A stretch of 64,000 nucleotides of DNA from 67-14 sp035502775 (GCA_035502775.1 DATJUB010000023.1:1-64000); one strand, 5' to 3'; numbered from the stretch's first letter, positions 34,886 to 43,751 are shown. Notes: generated from the sequence alone by a model not told the origin. Translations and numbers: made by a program.

Positions 34886-37771
34886 TCAGCCGACCGTGAT
34901 CTTGGCGGTCGCCTTCTTCGAGTCGACGCCACTTCCGCTGGCCGTGAAGTTGAGGGAGATCTTCTTCCCCTTCTTGGCCTGCTTCTTGACCGTCACCTTG
35001 AATTTCAGGACCTTGGTCGATCCCGAGGCGAGGCTGCCGACCGTCTGGCAGCCCTTGACCTTGACGAACTTCTTCGGTGCCTTCACACACACCTTCACCC
35101 CACTGGCGGTCTCACCGCCGGCGTTGGTGACGATCGCGGTGATGGTGCCCTTCTTGCCGCGCTTCACCTTGAGCGACTTCGGGCTGGCGACCAGAGTCGC
35201 GAGCTTCGCCGGGCCGCCGGTGCACTTGCCGGGATTGGCGGCGCACCAGTCGTAGTCCGGACATCCCATCTTCGTCGGATTCGCATCGCAGTAGCCAGAG
35301 CAGCCAGGCAGCGACGGATCCGCGATGCAGGGGCTCGGACCGGGCTCGATCGGAGCATCGGTGGTGGTGAACGTCCGGTCCGCGCCGTAGCGCTTCACGC
35401 CCAGATCGTTCGTGGCCACCACGCGGTAGTGGTATTCCGTGCCCTTGGTGAGGCCGGTGAGCCCGGCGTCGACCGGTGAACCGGAGCCTGATGCTTCGAG
35501 CTCCTGGGTGGCGGTGGTCTCTCCGTACTCGTCGCTCGTGCCGTACTCGAAGTACGCCTCCGAGTCACGCCCGTTGGTCGCGACCGAACCGTTGAGTGAC
35601 GCGGTCTCGTTGGTGACACCGACCGCGTTACCCGTCTTGGCCTGGTTGATCAGGGCCTTGCCGGGCACGATCGAGACCGTACCGGCGTTGTTGACCGCGT
35701 CGGGATCTGCCCCCGAGGCCGCGTAGGCCAGATCTGTCAGACCGTCGCCGTCAATGTCTCCCAGCGACGTGATCATGTCACCCGATCCGACGTTGGCACC
35801 AGAACCCAGCAGGGCAATACCCGCCTCCGGGGTCAGGTCCGGTCCCAGCCCGAGTTCCAGATTTTCAGGCGCGGACGCCTGTCCGAACACGACATAGCCG
35901 GCACCCACTCCGGTAACTCCATCCACCGGTGTGGCCGAGGCCGAGATGAACGTGTCGTCCAACCCATCACCATTGAAATCACCGATCGGAACCGTCCGCT
36001 TTCCGATACCCGAGGCCAAGCTGCCCCCGAGCGCGTAGTAGCCGGTGCCGGGCTCCAGATCGAATCCGGTCACAATCGCGCCGGCAGTTCCCGGAGCGGG
36101 CAGGTAGAGGAAGGATTGGATACCACCGTTGGGGTCCAGGAATCCCTGTACGCCGACGGTCAGATCGTCCCTTCCATCACCGTTCAGATCGCCCGTGTTG
36201 TAGGCGCTGCTGGCAGAAATGGCGGGCGTTGCCAGGGTAACTCCCATCGATGGCGTGAAAGTACCCAGGTCATAGGTGGCATCGGTCCAATTGATTCCGT
36301 AGAGGATCTCTGATCCACCTGCCGGCCTCGCGGGACCGAAGGCCAGGCTCAGGTCGTCCTTTCCATCGGCGTTGATGTCGGCGACCCGGTTGATCGTGGT
36401 GTTGCCTCCGAAGCCGTTGACATTGGTGAGCGTCAGCATGTCCGTCGCCGGAAGAGTGGCCAGATCGACGGGTCCGACCCGCGCGCCGGCCTTGATGACC
36501 AGGATCTCATCGACCGATGCGGCCGACAGGACCAGTTCCCGCGATCCGTCGCCGTTGAAGTCCAAGGTAGCCACCTGGTCTTCGGTACCGATGCCGATAG
36601 CTTCCGAATCATTGAGCTGGTAGCCCTGGGAACTGGTCATCGTCGCCGGGTCCAGACATCTTGCCGGTGCGCCTGAGGCGCAGATCGGAAGGGTGCTCGG
36701 ATCCTCAACGCCATAGACGACGTAGTTCGAGGCGCCTGCCCCATAGGTGACGAACTGATCGGGTGTACCGTCACCATTCCAGTCGCCGAGGTTGTAGGCG
36801 GTAACGGTTCCCGCGGTCGGAGCGATCCGATAGCCGTAGCTCGCGGGGGTGTTGGCAACGCTGGTGGTTCCCCGTCCGGAGGGCGAGGTGAACTGGATGT
36901 AGAGCCCGGGGTTCGTGGCACCGCCGGAGTTCATCCCGAGATCGTCGACTCCATCACCGTTGATGTCTCCGACGTTCTCGAGCGACTTGCCCAGAGCGGC
37001 GTTGGCGGCCCCGCCCGTGTAGACGGTGTTCGCACCGGCCCCGACCTTGATGCTCGGATCAGGATTCGGGACGTTCTTGGTCCAGTTGTACTCGGCAACG
37101 GGACCGTAGCCCGTCGCAGTCCCGGCCTTGATCTGGACCGTGTGTGGGCCGTTGGCCACCGAATAGGTGATCGTTCCCGAGTTGCACTGGATGAAGGCGG
37201 CGCCATCCAGGCTGCATTGGTAGAGGTTGGGCAACCCGACTTCCCCGGTTCCGCCGGTGAAGCTGAACACGTCATTCGGCGACGATGTATTCGGGTTGGC
37301 CGGCGTCGCCGTCAGGGCCGGTGGCTGTGCCGGGGCCGGAAGGTTCTGGCTCCATACGTAGCTCGCGATCGGGCCCTGAGTCGAAATATTCGTGGACTCG
37401 CGAACCGCGACGTCAAAGGTCTGTGAACCATTGGCCGGCGCATATGTCCTGAAGTACGGCGGAGCGCCCGCAGTCGTACCACAGGCGACCCATCCGGCTG
37501 TCGGGGCAGGAGGCGATGAGGTCAGGTACTGACGACAGTAGAAGCGCAACGGCGTTACGACCGAGGTTTCTCCGGCACCCACCTGATACTCGAATCGCAC
37601 GGTGCCTTGAGTCGTATTGGGGTTGCTGGGCTGCATGGTGATCGCGGGCGCGGCAGTCGCGGCTCCCATCGCGGCGGGCGCGGCGACCATGACCCCGGCC
37701 GCGACGACCAATCCGGTCAGCGCGAAGCGCAATCTGCGCCCCAGGCCTTTTCTATTTCGAAGTCTTTTCAT
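34886..37771 (-). CDS. secreted FG-GAP/integrin-type propeller protein with lysine-rich tail
   Basis: 961 aa. Signal peptide about 1-38. Two Ig/FN3-like repeats (about 40-250) precede seven FG-GAP repeats, each with a Ca2+-binding D-x-N-x-D-G-x-x-D loop (for example DINGDGVDD, DWNGDGTPD, DLNGDGRDD, DFNGDGLDD, DIDGDGLTD), forming a seven-bladed beta-propeller. An FN3-like segment (EAYFEYGTSDEYGETT) and the lysine-rich module with VKVCVKAPKKF follow. Surface adhesion or matrix role is inferred. ATG 37771 is preferred; ATG 37792, seven codons upstream, overlaps the stop of a possible upstream ORF. Confidence 0.82.
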   Translation of the reverse strand: MKRLRNRKGLGRRLRFALTGLVVAAGVMVAAPAAMGAATAAPAITMQPSNPNTTQGTVRFEYQVGAGETSVVTPLRFYCRQYLTSSPPAPTAGWVACGTTAGAPPYFRTYAPANGSQTFDVAVRESTNISTQGPIASYVWSQNLPAPAQPPALTATPANPNTSSPNDVFSFTGGTGEVGLPNLYQCSLDGAAFIQCNSGTITYSVANGPHTVQIKAGTATGYGPVAEYNWTKNVPNPDPSIKVGAGANTVYTGGAANAALGKSLENVGDINGDGVDDLGMNSGGATNPGLYIQFTSPSGRGTTSVANTPASYGYRIAPTAGTVTAYNLGDWNGDGTPDQFVTYGAGASNYVVYGVEDPSTLPICASGAPARCLDPATMTSSQGYQLNDSEAIGIGTEDQVATLDFNGDGSRELVLSAASVDEILVIKAGARVGPVDLATLPATDMLTLTNVNGFGGNTTINRVADINADGKDDLSLAFGPARPAGGSEILYGINWTDATYDLGTFTPSMGVTLATPAISASSAYNTGDLNGDGRDDLTVGVQGFLDPNGGIQSFLYLPAPGTAGAIVTGFDLEPGTGYYALGGSLASGIGKRTVPIGDFNGDGLDDTFISASATPVDGVTGVGAGYVVFGQASAPENLELGLGPDLTPEAGIALLGSGANVGSGDMITSLGDIDGDGLTDLAYAASGADPDAVNNAGTVSIVPGKALINQAKTGNAVGVTNETASLNGSVATNGRDSEAYFEYGTSDEYGETTATQELEASGSGSPVDAGLTGLTKGTEYHYRVVATNDLGVKRYGADRTFTTTDAPIEPGPSPCIADPSLPGCSGYCDANPTKMGCPDYDWCAANPGKCTGGPAKLATLVASPKSLKVKRGKKGTITAIVTNAGGETASGVKVCVKAPKKFVKVKGCQTVGSLASGSTKVLKFKVTVKKQAKKGKKISLNFTASGSGVDSKKATAKITVG

Positions 37772-38100
37772 TGCTCTCTTCTCTCCATTCATTCATTGGT
37801 GGATGCCGAGCCCGAGGAACCCGGGAATTGCACCCGCACCCCAGGCCGTTGACCTGATTCCTGTTTACGGTCGACGGAGGTGATGAGGGATGGCCGGCGA
37901 GACCGCATGTGATCTCGCCCTTTGGACGGCACGGAGGAACCCCGGATTGCTTCCGGCACCAACAAACGTTGTCGTGTTCCCTGCACCATCCCCTTGTCTC
38001 CTCCTCAGCATTTGCGGGCGATCGACCCAGCACATACCGTCCCGATCTCCCCGCTGGCCGACCTCTCCTGGCCGACCATCTCCGCTACTTGCGCTACGCG
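37772..38100 (-). promoter_or_regulatory. long 5' leader with possible upstream ORF
   Basis: About 330 nt from the predicted promoter to the ATG. It has two similar blocks (around 37931-37960 and 37815-37840) each with a GGTGC...GCAAT(T)CC...GGGTTCCTC order, which look like a tandem structured element. A 66-codon ORF (37989-37789) begins after GAGGAGGAG and its TGA overlaps the ATG at 37792 by 4 bases; its codon use is only weakly coding. Confidence 0.4.
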
Positions 38101-38105
38101 CTGTA

Positions 38106-38135
38106 TCAATAACAGACATGCACAAGTTTTGTCAA
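38106..38135 (-). promoter_or_regulatory. promoter of the FG-GAP gene
   Basis: Minus strand: TTGACA (38130-38135) and TATTGA (38106-38111) with an 18-base spacer. The -35 lies in the context ACTTGACAAA, as at 34709 and 39438. Confidence 0.55.
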
Positions 38136-38245
38136 GTATTCAACTGTTCTCGAATACATGATGGTCGATCAGAGCATCTTTTTCGCCTTTATCAAGCCAT
38201 TGTGAAGCTCCGAAGGCATCCGGCCGTCCGGGTCGACGCCGCTAC

Positions 38246-38731
38246 CTAGAGCTCGATCGTGCCGTTCTGGAACTCGAGACTGTTCAGCGGGCTCGGGCAG
38301 AGGAACAACCCACCCGTCTTCTGAACGTTCTGGGGTCCGCCCGCGAATGATCGAATCACCGGGCTGGAACCGGCATCGCTGTACGTGCCGGTGACCGCAC
38401 CCAGAGACGTGGTGCTGTAGTGACAGTCGAATCCGACGTCGATGACAACGGATCCCGTCACCGATGCCGCACCGCCGGCGAAGGCAGCGTTCAGGCTGCT
38501 ATTGGACAGGTCCGCAGGCAAGCTCGTCAGGTCGCAGGGCGAGGTGTGAACGATGTCGCTGATTTCACCCGTTCCGGAATCCCAGGTGAAGTCGACGTTG
38601 CACACAGAAAGCCCGACGGCGACGATGTCCATGTTTCCGTCACCGGTCGCGGCCGACGCCGAACCGGTCGTGAGAGATACGGCCGCGAGTGTGATGGTCC
38701 CGACCAAACACAACTTCTTCAATAGCCTCAT
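38246..38731 (-). CDS. small secreted four-cysteine protein, family member C
   Basis: 161 aa. Signal peptide about 1-27 (ASA). Family cysteines: VCNVDF, SPCDL, DCHYSTTS and GLFLCP; the C-terminus EFQNGTIEL is nearly that of member D, its closest paralog and upstream neighbour. AAGGAG is 5 bases before the ATG. No own promoter is visible; it is probably reached by read-through of the terminator after D. Function unknown. Confidence 0.82.
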   Translation of the reverse strand: MRLLKKLCLVGTITLAAVSLTTGSASAATGDGNMDIVAVGLSVCNVDFTWDSGTGEISDIVHTSPCDLTSLPADLSNSSLNAAFAGGAASVTGSVVIDVGFDCHYSTTSLGAVTGTYSDAGSSPVIRSFAGGPQNVQKTGGLFLCPSPLNSLEFQNGTIEL

Positions 38732-38762
38732 GCATTCTCCTTAGAAGTGATTCAGCAGCACG

Positions 38763-38795
38763 AAAAACCCCGGGGCGGCCAAGGCCGCCCCGGGG
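38763..38795 (-). terminator. intrinsic terminator between family members D and C
   Basis: Perfect 13-bp GC stem (38768-38780 with 38783-38795), followed on the minus strand by TTTTT. Classic rho-independent terminator located upstream of gene C. Confidence 0.9.
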
Positions 38796-38843
38796 TAGCT
38801 CGACTCATGCATCCATCAGAGTCGAAACGAGCACTAGGAATTC

Positions 38844-39314
38844 CTAGAGCTCGATGGTGCCGTTCTGCAGCTCGACTCCGACCAGCGGATTCGGGCAGAG
38901 GAAGAACCCGCCTGTCTTGGCGACGTTCTTCGGTCCGCCGTCGAACGAGCGGATGCCGCCGGCGTCACTGTAGGTGCCGGTGATCGCACCCAGAGACGAG
39001 GTGTTGTAGGTGCAGGTGAAGCCGATGTCGGCAACAACGGTACCGGTCAGCGACGCAACGCCACTCGAGAACGACGCAGCCAGGGTGCTGTCCGTGATGT
39101 CGATCGGAATGCTCTCGTAGTAGCAGGGCGCCGTCGGGGCGAGATTCGTGATGTTGGTGCCGTCCCAATGGAAATTGACGTTACAGGCGGTACCGCCATC
39201 AACGACGACGTCGACGTTTCCGTCACCGGTGGCAGCCGAAGCGGAACCGGCGGCCAATGCTCCCACGGCGAGCATGGCAACCACGGCCATACCCAGCTTC
39301 TTCACATACCTCAT
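38844..39314 (-). CDS. small secreted four-cysteine protein, family member D
   Basis: 156 aa. Signal peptide about 1-27 (ASA). Cysteines in ACNVNF, APCYYE, FTCTYNTSSLG and GGFFCLP-type ending (FFLCP). Shares GAxTGTYSDAG and QNGTIEL with member C, so C and D arose by recent duplication. GGAGGAG lies upstream of the ATG. Preceded by the best promoter in the cluster and by the conserved leader. Confidence 0.83.
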   Translation of the reverse strand: MRYVKKLGMAVVAMLAVGALAAGSASAATGDGNVDVVVDGGTACNVNFHWDGTNITNLAPTAPCYYESIPIDITDSTLAASFSSGVASLTGTVVADIGFTCTYNTSSLGAITGTYSDAGGIRSFDGGPKNVAKTGGFFLCPNPLVGVELQNGTIEL

Positions 39315-39408
39315 GTGTGTGTCTCCTCCGGCCCAATCGGGTTGGTCTCTTGACCACGGCGTTCATGCCTATCCCCAGTAAACCGACCAGACCTCAATGT
39401 TGGGGATG
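39315..39408 (-). promoter_or_regulatory. leader RNA of gene D
   Basis: Core at 39338-39369 (minus strand): GAACGCC, GT, GGTC-AAGA-GACC, AACCC. Fits the family leader pattern with a shortened stem. Confidence 0.55.
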
Positions 39409-39414
39409 ACGAGA

Positions 39415-39443
39415 TGTATATCGAGTGATTTGATGTTTGTCAA
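39415..39443 (-). promoter_or_regulatory. sigma70-type promoter of gene D
   Basis: Minus strand: TTGACA (39438-39443), 17-base spacer, TATACA (39415-39420); near-consensus. Confidence 0.8.
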
Positions 39444-39870
39444 GTACTCAATGTATCCTGAGCAATAGAGGTTGGCGCCGCCATCATGTGAGCCAATGGC
39501 CGGCCACACTCGGGGCTTCGCATGTCCGACCCACCCTTCCAAGCAGAATGCGGGCCTGCTGGATGGAGATTCCAGGCAAGAAGTCGGCCGCCGGAAGGGA
39601 CCAGACCGAGTCAGGGCACAACGAAGACTGGGCGTGGCGAGCAGAGTACTCCGCCCACCACGCCCGTTCTGGCGTCTTCCATGACCTCGTCGCGCCCGAA
39701 GACGCGAACTCCAAATCCGTCTCCACTCACTCTCCCTGAGCGAACGAGTTTCAGATTACTCCAAATAGATAGATCAATCAACTACAGCCGCTCGCACAGG
39801 ATCGTTCGCGTCATGCGAGGTCGGCTCGTGCGTATGGACCACCTCGGCTTCGAATACGGAGCCGCCCGGG
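39444..39870. other. gene-free stretch
   Basis: No ORF with genome-like codon use and no strong hairpin was found in these about 430 bases. The small ORFs on both strands here look random. Confidence 0.4.
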
Positions 39871-40227
39871 TCAGACGTCCAACTCGGGAATGAACCGCCG
39901 AATGTGCTCTGAGATCGTTTCGCGAACCCAGCGCTTCGTGTCCGAGTCCGCCATCCGGTAGCGGCCTAGCAGCATCGCCTGATCGTCCAGCGGCAGTCCG
40001 GCGATCTCCCAGGACACAACGAGGCGCTCGAACAACAGCTCCGTCCTCCGCTGCCAGATGTCATCGACGCTGGCGGCGTCACTCACCATTTCGGAGCGGA
40101 ACTGCCTGATGGTCCCCGAGGTCAACTTCTGCCGTAGAACCAGGACGTTCCCATCCGAATCGCTATAGCTGGACGTCGGACTCTTTGCCTTCGGCTGTCT
40201 GATCTTTCGGTTGCGCTTCTTCGCCAT
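39871..40227 (-). CDS. small hypothetical protein, basic N-terminus
   Basis: 118 aa. Begins with a lysine/arginine-rich stretch (MAKKRNRKIRQPKAK), then a mixed alpha/beta region ending in a helical RRFIPELDV. No signal peptide. Not recognised; a phage-tail-chaperone-like or small nucleic-acid-binding protein are both guesses. Its 5' end overlaps the end of the membrane protein gene by 65 bases, so it is probably co-transcribed with it. Confidence 0.55.
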   Translation of the reverse strand: MAKKRNRKIRQPKAKSPTSSYSDSDGNVLVLRQKLTSGTIRQFRSEMVSDAASVDDIWQRRTELLFERLVVSWEIAGLPLDDQAMLLGRYRMADSDTKRWVRETISEHIRRFIPELDV

Positions 40228-41338
40228 CGATCTCATCTTGACGGTTCAAGAGCTCCGCGTCTCCGAGACCACCGAAACGGTGGCGTTGCTGCGAGTCCTG
40301 GCTGGCCAATTCGGCGACCGCCGAGTAGAGGATCACGTCAAGCACCAGGCCGAAGACAGCCCCGAACTGGGCTTCGACGAAAGAAAAGACCCGCGTCACG
40401 AAGATCGACACGAGCAGAGCCCGGCCGAAGTTGGAGTACGCGGCCTGATGCTCGCCCTTGCGCATCTTGAGGATGCCGATGCCGACGAAAACCACCGAAG
40501 TGAGGATCGACAGGGTCCGGGCGACCGTCAGGAAGTCAACGCTCTCGTGAGGAACCCTGCCGTGGTTCTGAGATTCCACGCCGAGGTCAAGCTGAAGATC
40601 GAGGACTCCGAGCAGGGAAACAGCCCCCCAGGCGATCACGATCGCGATCACGGCGGATCCGAATCTCGGCCGTAGAGTCAGCGCCGTGATCCGGGCGTGC
40701 AGGCGGTCGATGAAAAGGCTCGCCTTGGATGGCGACTTGGTCGGGGCGAGTGCGATCTCCGCGAAATAGGCCCTTGTTCTGGCCACACGCGGATCCGACT
40801 GATCCGATTGATCAAGGAGGGCGTTGGCCACGGTGAGATCGTCCTTGCCGAACTCGCCGGTGACTGTCTGAGGCAGGAAGGCCATGGCATTGGCCAGCGC
40901 GGTCTGCGAGTTCAGGGTCTGTCGCCGGGACAGCTCCCGGACGATCAGGAAGAGCACGATGAAGACGATGTAGATGATGCCGGCGGCGGGCTTGAAGAAG
41001 TAGTTGTTGTCCGCGGTGATGAACTTGCCCAGTTCGTCGATGAAGAACCCGAATCCGATCCCGCCGATGATCGCGGTGGCAGTCTTGCTCCACCCGTTCA
41101 GGTAGATCAGCGAAAACCAGATCGCGATCAGCATGAAGATGCCCCCGTAGAGAAGGTGGGCGATGTGAAGTCCACCTCCCCCCAGTTGCGGATAGTTCGT
41201 CAGCCAAAGCTGGGTGCGTATCACCAGGATCGTCGTGACCGACGCCAGAAGAAACCACTCGAGCTTCTCAACGAAGTCATAGCGTCTGATCGGATTGTTG
41301 ATCAGACGCCCGACCAGATCTCTGCCCCCCGGATTCAC
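40163..41338 (-). CDS. polytopic membrane protein of unknown function
   Basis: 391 aa from GTG 41338. Four to five membrane segments in about residues 25-150 (including GGIGFGFFIDELGKF), a soluble middle, then three more near 225-340, and a charged C-terminal tail. No known family recognised with confidence. Neither GTG 41338 nor GTG 41398 has a clear ribosome-binding site. Overlaps the next small gene at its 3' end. Confidence 0.7.
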   Translation of the reverse strand: MNPGGRDLVGRLINNPIRRYDFVEKLEWFLLASVTTILVIRTQLWLTNYPQLGGGGLHIAHLLYGGIFMLIAIWFSLIYLNGWSKTATAIIGGIGFGFFIDELGKFITADNNYFFKPAAGIIYIVFIVLFLIVRELSRRQTLNSQTALANAMAFLPQTVTGEFGKDDLTVANALLDQSDQSDPRVARTRAYFAEIALAPTKSPSKASLFIDRLHARITALTLRPRFGSAVIAIVIAWGAVSLLGVLDLQLDLGVESQNHGRVPHESVDFLTVARTLSILTSVVFVGIGILKMRKGEHQAAYSNFGRALLVSIFVTRVFSFVEAQFGAVFGLVLDVILYSAVAELASQDSQQRHRFGGLGDAELLNRQDEIDGEEAQPKDQTAEGKESDVQL

Positions 41339-41398
41339 ATGTCCATTTAACCCGCGCGAGCGGACATCCAGTGGGACTGCGGCGCGCGACGATGGCAC

Positions 41399-41835
41399 GG
41401 TTCCCGATAGGTAGGACCCGGGAACCGCACCAGTCGCATCACACTGGCGTGGACACTCAGGGAGACGAGCTAATCCACACCTTCCATACGCACTGACCGT
41501 CTAGGGAGAGCGACGGCAGCCACGTAAGCTCTGAACCGTCCCGGCCTCTTGCCGGGACGATCGTTCAACCGGTTTCACCATCCGTGTCCGGTCAAATCCG
41601 TGGCGACCACACCCCCACCCCCTCATAGGATCCCCCGGGGTGTGATCGCCGCTTCGGCTGGAAGGCCAACTCATTTGACCTTCGCTCTTGCCGTAGCAGT
41701 TTGAAATTTGAGTAAGTTCTTTCATGTCTTCTGACGCGCGGCTTGAGTTCCTGATTCATTGAGGCGAAGCGGCACCCCGGGGGTGCAGGGAACCCGCCGG
41801 GGCGCCTATTCACCTTGTCTCTTCCGCGAGGCCCG
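41399..41835. other. gene-free stretch with hairpins
   Basis: Contains a 9-bp stem (41537-41545 with 41551-41559) and a palindrome GCACCCCGGGGGTGC-type block (41772-41786) just after the stop of the next minus-strand ORF. Two short minus-strand ORFs here lack coding character. Confidence 0.4.
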
Positions 41836-42015
41836 CTAACGGACTGCGATATTCACCTTCGCGGCATTGTCGGCCACCTCAAGAACAGAGGCGGTAAACG
41901 AGAGCGTTCCCTTCGTACCCCGCGTCACCTGCCTCTCGACGATGACCATGAACTCCTTGATCAAGTCGGACGAAGCCACGAGGCAAGCTCTGAAAATTGT
42001 TTTGATCCGCTTCAC
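41836..42015 (-). CDS. 59-aa orphan protein
   Basis: Starts at GTG 42015 with a perfect AAAGGAG 5 bases upstream; reads (V)KRIKTIFRACLVASS and ends DNAAKVNIAVR. Third codon positions are mostly G/C, like real genes here. The start resembles the MKRxK opening of the four-cysteine family but there is no signal peptide or cysteine pattern, so it may be a fusion remnant or an unrelated small gene. A TTGACA promoter lies upstream. Confidence 0.5.
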   Translation of the reverse strand: MKRIKTIFRACLVASSDLIKEFMVIVERQVTRGTKGTLSFTASVLEVADNAAKVNIAVR

Positions 42016-42124
42016 AAATTCTCCTTTGGTCCTCATATTGGCCTCCCACGTGGCCTTGGCAATCCATTTGGCGTCCGCGATCCGGAAAACTGCCTTGAGG
42101 ACCCTTCCTCGGTGGATCTGGGCG

Positions 42125-42155
42125 ATAGTAAACCCGATCACTCAGGACTTGTCAA
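42125..42155 (-). promoter_or_regulatory. promoter-like element
   Basis: Minus strand TTGACA (42150-42155) with TACTAT (42125-42130), 19-base spacer. Same TTACTTGACAA context as at 34709. Confidence 0.5.
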
Positions 42156-42491
42156 GTAAAAGATTGTTTTTGAGGAATACAACGGTCTATCGCTCCTTCC
42201 ACGCGCCTCCGAAAATCGGCGAAACCGGAAGGTGGCCTACACGTCGAGGTACGCGTCGACTGCGAATGAGCCCGACAGTCGGGCGAAGGATGCTGCTGTT
42301 CGGCTGGCCCAGCCGGAACGGAGGTCCAAGTTCCGGAGATTCCCGCCATCGGAAGGTGATACCTACAGGTGATGTCGTTGAACGTCATTTCACCGTGCCG
42401 GTGCCTGCGTTGGCCGAAGCCGGTCCGGCAGCGATGGTACCTGCGACAACAACGGCCACACCAGAGTCGATAGTTTGCGAATACGTTCCAT
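42152..42491 (-). pseudogene. decayed four-cysteine family copy
   Basis: ATG 42491 follows GGGGAGG. The first 12 codons give a family-like signal peptide start (MERIRKLSTLVW), but a frameshift is needed to continue into VVVAGTIAAGPASANAGTG, after which the frame stops. In another frame, ITCRYHLPMAGISGTWTSVP matches the third-cysteine region of member E (NCTYNVTNLSGTWTFIP). The first two cysteines and the end are missing: an internal deletion plus frameshifts. Confidence 0.7.
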
Positions 42492-42580
42492 TTATGCCTC
42501 CCCTTCTTCCCGTTCATTCAACCCCGCGTCGGTTTCATGGTGGTCTGATGGTTGGCGCGTCCGCTCTCGCCGGAAACTCG

Positions 42581-42616
42581 AAAGGCGGTCCGCGACCGAA
42601 GCCGCGAACCGCCCTT
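42581..42616 (-). terminator. hairpin after gene E
   Basis: 14-bp stem with two mismatches (42581-42594 with 42603-42616), 8-base loop, about 30 bases past the stop of gene E. Confidence 0.55.
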
Positions 42617-42646
42617 GCGAGGGACTACGAACTACTTACCGGTGAT

Positions 42647-43192
42647 CTAGACTTCGAAATCTGCTTCGATATCAAAGTCAACCGGGCTCGGGCAGAGGAA
42701 GCTACTGCCAGGGGTCTTGACCAGCGTTCCGCTACCGGTAACCCTGACGATGTCGGGCGGCGGGGGCGGTGTTCCTCCCGGAATGAAGGTCCACGTTCCG
42801 GACAGGTTAGTAACGTTGTAGGTGCAGTTAACACCGAAAACGTTAACGCGAATAACACCGTTTACAGTCGCCGGGCCGGTACCCGAACCAGGAGATGTCT
42901 CCGGACCAAACGCAACACTCAGGGTGGTCGGAGGTTCAACCACTGTCGCCGCGCAACCTGACGTGGCGAAATTGCTCAGCACCGCCGGGCTTCCAGCGGG
43001 CGGAGGCGGATTCACCGGCGGGGGCGGATTGGCTCCCGTATCCCAGTCAAACGTCACCGTACAGGCGGTGCCGTCGATGGTCACCGTACTGGTACCAGAT
43101 CCGGTCGCGGCCGAGGCCGGTCCGGCTGCCGCGAACGCACCCACGGCCACCAGGGCCACGGTAAGTGCCAGCAGCTTGCGTACATGCTTCAT
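42647..43192 (-). CDS. small secreted four-cysteine protein, family member E
   Basis: 181 aa. Signal peptide about 1-29 (ASA). Cysteines: ACTVTF, SGCAAT, NCTYNVTNLSG, SSFLCP. It carries proline-rich inserts (PPPPVNPPPP and TPPPPPD) not seen in most relatives. Closest to member G (shared VEPPTTL). AGGAGGAG precedes the ATG at 43192; GTG two codons upstream is possible. Located between the two decayed copies. Confidence 0.82.
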   Translation of the reverse strand: MKHVRKLLALTVALVAVGAFAAAGPASAATGSGTSTVTIDGTACTVTFDWDTGANPPPPVNPPPPAGSPAVLSNFATSGCAATVVEPPTTLSVAFGPETSPGSGTGPATVNGVIRVNVFGVNCTYNVTNLSGTWTFIPGGTPPPPPDIVRVTGSGTLVKTPGSSFLCPSPVDFDIEADFEV

Positions 43193-43288
43193 ATGCACTT
43201 CTCCTCCTGTCCGCCCACTTGACCCTTCTGGTCGCACTTCTCTCCTGCTCCCGTCTCAGTGAACGAACAATATTCTGGGAGCCACTCG

Positions 43289-43317
43289 AACTTAGTCGAT
43301 TACTCAAATTTAATCAA
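43289..43317 (-). promoter_or_regulatory. weak promoter candidate of gene E
   Basis: Minus strand TTGATT (43312-43317), 17-base spacer, TAAGTT (43289-43294). Poorer match than the other family promoters; the leader between it and E lacks the conserved GACGCC block. Confidence 0.4.
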
Positions 43318-43550
43318 CCATTAATCGACGGATACCAAATTTTCACTATTTGGCGCCAGAACTGCCGAGCAGCGCACCAGCGGCGACGGTCCCGGACCAT
43401 CAAGCCGGAGCCGCCACTTCGGCATGACCGCCTGAGCTGAAAGGAAGTCACAGCAGCAGAGCTGGTCGCAGCCATGCCTGGGCATACACGAACTCCCGGA
43501 TGCCTGTGAAATAGGCATTGACGGATGCCTCCCCCGTCGCTGGGGGTTCT

Positions 43551-43690
43551 CAGAACGAAGTCACCTTGATGACGCCATTCGGCAGCGAGACCGCACAGAA
43601 ACGATCCCGCAGCTGCCTCGTCAAGGCACCGATGGACGATCGCCGTGATCGCGGGGACGGGCTGATGTCCGACCGAGAGGTACAACATCG
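43551..43690 (-). pseudogene. 3' fragment of a four-cysteine family gene
   Basis: On the minus strand, TAIVHRCLDEAAAGSFLC is followed, after a one-base frame change, by AVSLPNGVIKVTSF and a stop. This matches the end of member J (TAIITGAFTRSGGSFLCPVSIPNGVVNVLSF region). No start or N-terminal half is present. It lies just past the terminator of gene F. Confidence 0.7.
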
Positions 43691-43693
43691 CCC

Positions 43694-43733
43694 CTCGCCA
43701 AGTCCGCCACCGGACGGCAGCGGACTTGGCGAG
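43694..43733 (-). terminator. hairpin after gene F
   Basis: Perfect 14-bp stem (43694-43707 with 43720-43733), 12-base loop, about 18 bases past the stop of F. Confidence 0.65.
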
Positions 43734-43751
43734 TTGCGGGAGAGAATGCCC

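Noticed and set aside
41501..41813. Minus-strand ORFs of 73-74 aa
   Set aside because: No ribosome-binding site or coding bias; they overlap hairpins.
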